From the NCBI GenBank assembly GCA_024752435.1, contig CP103035.1, positions 620,001 through 684,000 of the forward strand: a stretch of DNA of 64,000 nt, read 5' to 3'. The DNA comes from Allantophomopsis cytisporea (Eukaryota > Ascomycota > Leotiomycetes > Phacidiales > Phacidiaceae). A model generated the notes under the pieces. That model was not told the origin of the DNA. It ran no database searches and saw only the letters and a program-made list of their open reading frames with translations. Positions 59,030-64,000 of this stretch are shown piece by piece. The first letter of the stretch is position 1. Every line of letters starts with the position of its first letter. A program made the translations under genes and the position numbers.

Positions 59030-62000
59030 TCAGAGATAAATATCTCCTTCCTCACCGTCAACCCAATTACGCCATGCGATCTCATATGCATCCTCTAGGG
59101 TGTTGACCCATTGCTTGGTATCAAAGAGGGCGCATTGTGACCTATGCTCATAGAGTAGCTTTCGGATCTCCAAGAGCTTCCCAGATCCATTACCACCCCC
59201 ATAATACTTCATATCTTCCGCCAGAGACACAGCCATATTCTCATAGCCCCGCTCATCCTCGGCAATGAGTTGCAAAGCTGCCTCTGTACCTTCTTTGTTT
59301 TTTGGGAGCGCGCTCCTCAAGATTGAAGAAGCCATCCTTGAACACATCTTGTACTTATATCGGGGAAGTGTCAAAATAGGTGACCCAGACCATAGAACAT
59401 CTGTAGCAGTTGTATGCGCGTTGCATTCAGGTGTATCAAGAAACAAATCTATGATGCAAGCGCGCGAAATGTGATCTTCCTTTGCAGCGACGCTTGTGAA
59501 AATAATCCTTGCAGCTACTTCCTCCCCGGCCCATAACTTGGCACAAGCTCGAAGATTGTTTTCACCAAGATCAGGAAACCGTAGAAGCCACAGGACAGCC
59601 GACGGTACTTTTGCAAGGATTCTGAGCCAGGTGCGAAACGTAGTTGGATCAATCTAATTATTATTAGCATTCGAAATGAGTCGGCGAGAACAGATCTGAC
59701 CTTGTATAACTGATTGAAGTTACCTAAGATTATTGTGTTATCTTCAAGTGCCGGGAATAGATTTTTCCTCATCTTCCATCTCCTGGTTTTTTCACTTTCC
59801 CACGGAAGCTGTCTGTCCCGGCTACTCTGCTTATGATCCGTACAGAAGAAGCTGTTTCTCGAAAAAATAATCTTTTCCGAATATACCCAATTATCGTCCT
59901 CATGGACAGAGGGTGGAGTATCAAGGACAGACCCCCGAAACTCAACATTTGGACGTAATGTCTCCTGAGGGATTGTAAGCTCGTCAGCAAGCAGATAATC
60001 GCACCATTCTGCTCCAGTAGTGCCTGCATAACCCATGAACGACATCTGAATTGGTGCTGGGCGAGCCGCGAAAACCTCGTTCCTGGCGCCTCGAGTGTAG
60101 CCGTTTAGGTTGACAAGGATGTGGATACCGTCCTGTAGGACCTGATGAACAAGTTTTTCTGCAGGCCAACTACTAGCATCACGAAAGATTGCTGCTTCGC
60201 GTTCGATCTGTTGTCTGTGAATTGATCGGTCGCTGGCAGTTGTAGCGTAGCAAAAGGCTTTTACACGGTTGGGATTGTGTAAACCAAAGACGGATTGCAC
60301 TAAGCCTCATATTAGCACAGCTTAACTGTTTCTTAGACTGTACACTTACTGAGATGGCTTAGAGGATGATTGTTGAAGTCAGAAGAAACATATCCAACGT
60401 TAAGTTGTGGGCTCGGTGGTGGTGGTGGCATAAATACCGATGGTCGCAGCCAGGGAGATTTCAATGTTGAACATGATATGCGTAAGGCGTTTCTCTGCGA
60501 TATCATCCGAATTTCCTTGGCTGAAAGCGGATATGTGAAAGTATGGAATGGTAGCACAGTTGGAGCTCCTGGGATGGAGATCGAGTTTGGTAATCGAATT
60601 CTGGGATAATTTGTAGGAGGTCGATTCCTATGTTGTACGTACTTGTCCCGATACCATCTCTGCATTGTCTTCCGTGTTGCTCGTTCAACTAGCTTCGTGA
60701 TTCGCGCACCTTCCCAGTCCGATCCTACCCAAGCAGCCAGTTTGGCTTGTGTTGCCTCTCTCTCAATCGCTGACCACTGGGATCCTGGGCCGACCTCAGC
60801 AGATTCAATCTGTTGTAAGAAATCTGCCAGATTGTGTTCGTTCAAAGTACCAAGACCCCATTTTGCGCCTTCCACAAGCTGTCTTTGCACTATCTCAACG
60901 ACTCTGTTGATCCACCCGGCACTAGATGTCTTCCTTACGGTGGCATCAATCATCTCACCCTTTTCACCTACGTGCCAGCGATCGTGGCGCCCATCATCAA
61001 GATAGACGCCACCTCGACCTGTCCAATCGCAAACAGAATTTAAAGCATTGGCAAGCCCACATACAGCCTCTGCAAAGTCTGGACTGGCAGCGACAGCACG
61101 CTTGTAATATTGTATGGCATCACTGACGCGACCTTTATCCTTCACAGCGTTCGCAAGATTAGCAAGAGCTATGTCAAACGTTGCATCACAATTAACAGCC
61201 TGCTCATACATGGCAATCGCCGAATCGAGGTGTCCAATATCCTTGAGAAGACTGCCAAGGTTGGTGTATAGATGTGCATGACGTGAGTCCAGTATCAAAC
61301 CGTAATTGTAGTATGCGAGAGCCAGAGCAATTCCACTGCCTGGAACAACACCAGGCAATTTTGGAAGATCCGAACGTCCCTTGAGTGCTGTAGAATTGTG
61401 CACTGAAGATTGCTGAATACCTGCAAGGAGAATTCCAACGTTGTTCGCCGTTGACGGACTCGGCTGTAACGACAATGAAAGATAATATAGTGCAAGAATA
61501 TCCGCTACGCTTGATTGTGTTCCAGAACCTATATGAGGAACACTCGTATTGGACATACCATCCTGGAAGATTTTTGCAAGCGATAGGAGAGAGTTGCTAG
61601 TTGTCGATATAGCTGCTCTGCGCGGCATTCCAAGGGATACATGCCGGAGACCTGGTAGTTCGCCATGCTTTACGAATACAAGCTTGGAAGTTCGCAAAGC
61701 CATATCTGGAGACAGCAATAAAGGTTCTAATGGAGATTGACCGCGTGCAATTGGAATCCCGCTCTCGATAGAAAGTACATGATGTATCCTAGAAATAAGT
61801 TCCTGAACGCCATGCATTGCCCGTCCTATACTAATGAGAACGGCATCCTCAAAAGCTTTAGAGGCACCCGGGATATCCCCAAGTGCATACAACATGTTAC
61901 CTTTAGCATGTACTAAGGCCAGCATACGTCCATTGTCAGATCCTGGTATCGAAAAGCCGCTGGAGCCGAACCCAGGCTGTCCTTGGTTTTCGCGTGAAGG

Positions 62001-64000
62001 CTTGGCTGGAGGGGAACCAAATCCTTGATATATGTCATGGTCAAAAGCTTGGTGATCGGATGAATCTTGACTCGAATCACATGATGACCGCCGATCGCTG
62101 GATGACTCGCTGACAAGGTCATCAACGTTGCGAAAGTTATCTGACTCTGTAACAAGCAAGGAGCGCTCCACAAACTCAATAACATTCACCGCTTCGCGAC
62201 CTCTGTGATCGTCACACAATACCCCAATGAGGTGCTCCACCGCTTCAAAATAGTTGGGACGTAATCTAACCGATTGGAGCCAGTGCTGCTCCGCTTCCTG
62301 CCTCCTATTGAGTGCGAGGAGAGTCGCAGCTAGATTTGACATGGCCTCCACATGGCTATATGGTATATCAGTGTCAGAACGAGTTGCTGTAAATAATCAC
62401 ACAAAGGAAGATCCTGAAGCGTGGTTGAATGGTAAGATATTGCGAGTTTGAGACAGCCAAATTTGATCAAACGTGGCACAACGACTGGAATCAAATGCGT
62501 TATCTGCTGGGGAACTCAGAGGAACAGTGGTAAAGAAGATGATTGACATTGTCTGTATATGTTGACTAAGATAGCCAAAGAGTGTAACAGGGGCAATAAG
62601 ATATGATGTTTTGAAAATTAGGGAAATTGTGACCAACCTTTGATCAATTGAGATGATCTTGGTGTACCAGTTCAACGCCTTCGTGAATTCTTCAAGGCCA
62701 TAAGCAAGACAACCTCCAAGCAGCATGCCTTCTATCCATGACCAGTGGCTCTCTTCACATAAATTCTCGACCATTTCCAGTGCTGCTCTAGCATTGGATA
62801 ACTGGGGCTGACCCTGATCATGTGCTGAGGGTATTCGTGAGAAGGGTGCCATAAACGGAGTGTTGCAAGAACTATTAGAGACACTACCAAAATGGCCAGC
62901 ATGCACCGGGTGGGATGCATTCTGCTCTGCATCAAAATTCAATAGTGGTTGTCGAGGTGGTTTAGGATATAAGGTCGTCCGAGAATGATGTCTCTTAGTA
63001 GCATCACTGCGTTTCTTGTTTTGATGTAGATAAGCCAGCAGGTCAACATAGACGCTGTGAGCCCATGCAAGTATTTTCTCCTTGAATTGAGCTTGACCGT
63101 GAACACTCGTGTTCGGATACACTGGTAACTGAAAACCTCCGATGCTGCTGCCATAGAAATCACCTTCAGAAAGATGTGTACTATGGGACGTACCGCCGAA
63201 GTTATGGGGAGAAAAAGTACCAGTTCGCGGTCGGCCGGGATAAGTCATTTGTCGAAATGTTCTAGAGTCCACAGGATATATGGAGCCTCCATTGTATGTG
63301 GAATGGTGAGAAGCAAGCGCTGCTGGTCTATAAGGTGTGTACGTACCATCCGGCCAGTATGGTCCATAATGACTGCTGCTGTTAGACGCTGTTGGCCCTG
63401 GGCCTAGCTGATATGTGGGTTGAAGAACAGTAGGGACTTGCGTGCTATTGCCCCAGAAGTCTACCGGCTGCTGCTGCGCAAGTAATAGGTCAAGAAAAGG
63501 ACCAGATGAAGGGTTTGGTAGAGGCCAATCAATCGCAGTCGCAGGTGTTTGCATCATCGACTGACCGTGCCAATGCGACTCACTGTAAGGTCCATGTGCA
63601 GGGCTGTACTGGGTTGCTTGAGGAGTTACGGAATCCTGCCTTGATACTGTATACAGAGGTGACTGCATTCCATTCAAGCTATTCATCGATTCTCCAGGGA
63701 TTGGTAGATGACCTCCTAAACGCGCACTTCGACCCGCTGAAAGACTGGACGAGGGGAGTAGAATGTGCTTTGAAGCAGGAGGTTTGGTAGACCAGCGTAC
63801 CGGTGTCCCGTCATAACCAGCCGCGAGAGTTCCATTGGGTGTCTTGCGCCTAAGCAAATGTTCGGGATTTGGTGATCCTTCATTTTGAGGAATCCGAGCA
63901 AAGCTGGATGGGCTTCGGAAGGAATGATGCACAGGCATCGCATGTTGGAAGATTCCCGCCCGCGGACGAGAAGAAGATTCAACTATCCTGTAGGGTCGAT
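59030..64000 (-). CDS. O-GlcNAc transferase-type (GT41) protein with TPRs, start outside the window
   Basis: Minus-strand exons: 64000-62638 (open at the window edge), 62355-60350, 60299-59701 and 59653-59030. Introns are 282, 50 and 47 bp; at least 1,529 aa lie in the window. O-GlcNAc transferases add N-acetylglucosamine to Ser/Thr of nuclear and cytosolic proteins. About 380 Ser/Pro/Tyr-rich residues come first, then TPR-like helices (WYTKIISID..SHVEAMSNLAATLLALNRRQEAE; YYNYGLILDSRHAHLYTNLGSLLKD; CDATFDIALANLANAVKDKG). The catalytic region matches human OGT: VGYVSSDFNNHPLSHLM with its active-site-region His, DGIHILVNLNGYTRGARNE, RPAPIQMSFMGYAGTTGA, NFNQLYKIDPTTF with the UDP-binding Lys, VLWLLRFP and DTPECNAHTTATDVLWSGSP. 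The insert between the catalytic lobes is far shorter than in animals. Intron 1 is long for this window and its exact ends are the least certain part. Confidence 0.9.

Overview
The window is nuclear DNA of a filamentous ascomycete (Pezizomycotina). Its genes have short introns, mostly 47-170 bp, with GTRAGT-type donors and CTAAC-like branch points. It carries an FlbD/RCA-1 Myb regulator, a LaeA-like methyltransferase, a Zn2Cys6 regulator and an AT-rich block of transposons decayed in the manner of repeat-induced point mutation (RIP). A Leotiomycete (Helotiales-like) source is my best guess; the class is inference, Pezizomycotina is firm. All exon maps below were derived by hand from reading frames and splice signals.

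Layout. At 0.7-8.6 kb lies a dense housekeeping block: a secreted LPMO-like protein, RRP15 and SRP54 sharing a 243 bp divergent promoter, then mitochondrial ferredoxin (YAH1) divergent from a UGO1-like carrier protein. At 10.9-19.3 kb the genes are sparse: a phenolic acid decarboxylase in three short exons, a LaeA-like methyltransferase with a 550 bp AUG-free leader, and a convergent Zn2Cys6 regulator. After a 4.6 kb gene-poor stretch come a vacuolar PQ-loop transporter and an NPY1-type NADH pyrophosphatase, again divergent.

At 28.4-35.1 kb is a cluster of at least four pogo-like transposon copies. They carry roughly 0.7 kb long-inverted-repeat insertions at one homologous site, and one copy holds a separate 389 bp MITE with a five-base target duplication. 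At 35.8-44.1 kb follows a second tight block, all on the + strand: SEC23, an NCBP3-like RNA-binding protein, an unrecognised 474-residue protein and ureidoglycolate lyase.

The right third is nearly gene-free. A single-exon flbD orthologue (53.65 kb) sits behind a 9.5 kb intergenic region. Its proximal 1,796 bp contain no ATG on the sense strand, although ATGs are frequent just upstream; I read this as an exceptionally long transcribed 5' leader under selection against upstream start codons. The window ends inside a large minus-strand gene for an O-GlcNAc-transferase-type (GT41) protein with TPRs, whose start lies beyond position 64000.

No tRNA, rRNA, CRISPR array or obvious multi-gene biosynthetic cluster was seen. 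The most notable signals are the AUG-free flbD leader, the nested transposon cluster with its filled and empty sites, and the GT41 gene.
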